Assembly (NCBI GenBank): GCA_011042595.1
Contig: DQWO01000039.1
Coordinates: 1-6,305 of the forward strand
DNA length: 6,305 nt
Reading direction: 5' to 3'
DNA from: Pseudomonadota bacterium
GTDB taxonomy: Bacteria; Desulfobacterota; Anaeroferrophillalia; Anaeroferrophillales; Anaeroferrophillaceae
Below are positions 6,283 to 6,305 of the stretch, in pieces (within the stretch, counting starts at the first letter, position 1; every line of letters begins with the position of its first letter). Below the pieces are notes generated by a model. It was not told where the DNA came from. It did no database searches and saw only the letters and a program-made list of their open reading frames with translations. Made by a program: the position numbers and the translations under genes.

Positions 6283-6305
6283 ACACCTCGGAGCGGCACA
6301 CGATG

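Noticed and set aside
6163..6304. Minus-strand open frame entering from the right end and stopping at TGA within repeat copy 2
   Set aside because: About 47 codons are open, but the frame crosses the long hairpin and part of the repeat, has no recognisable family and no visible start.

Overview
The window is about 6.3 kb of bacterial chromosome. It holds the whole distal ribosomal-protein 'alpha' operon on the minus strand (infA, rpmJ, rpsM, rpsK, rpsD, rpoA, rplQ, read right to left) and, convergent to it on the plus strand, a two-gene unit (a CobT-family phosphoribosyltransferase overlapping an aminoglycoside-phosphotransferase-like kinase). The gene order, the zinc-type S4 and L36, the archaeal/cyanobacterial-type CobT family and the acidic extension of L17 suggest an anaerobic Gram-negative lineage, most likely Desulfobacterota (former Deltaproteobacteria) or a neighbour. 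That placement rests on recognition of the proteins, not on a search.

Layout: 1-84 is one copy of an 84-bp repeat. 94-1254 is cobT-like. 1229-2317 is a COG3178-type kinase. 2335-2365 is a strong symmetrical terminator hairpin that can serve both converging units. 2394-6073 (minus) is the alpha operon with short gaps, apart from an unusually long 153-bp gap between rpsM and rpsK. 6074-6126 is the infA leader with a possible promoter. 6127-6210 is the second, inverted copy of the 84-bp repeat. 6211-6305 is a non-coding, hairpin-rich stretch. No gap reaches 300 bases.

How the genes work together: the minus-strand unit supplies initiation factor IF-1, ribosomal proteins L36, S13, S11, S4 and L17, and the RNA polymerase alpha subunit, a classic growth-rate-controlled set. 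The plus-strand pair probably belongs to cofactor metabolism: CobT activates the lower ligand base during cobalamin assembly, and the partner kinase acts on an unknown small molecule.

The least expected signal is the 84-bp repeat. Two copies, 78/84 identical, lie as inverted repeats at the two edges of the window, each immediately upstream of a transcription unit and each oriented toward the gene it precedes. In both, the shared block runs exactly from an ATG to an in-frame TAA (27 codons), although the substitutions between them do not look like protein-level selection. It may be a dispersed small mobile element or regulatory leader, and its repetitiveness may explain why the available sequence starts at its edge.

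Two start codons need care: rpsM and rpsD both appear to use TTG behind strong Shine-Dalgarno sites. The ATG upstream of rpsD (4793) lies inside rpsK, and the ATG upstream of infA (6109) would add a 12-residue non-family extension; both were rejected.
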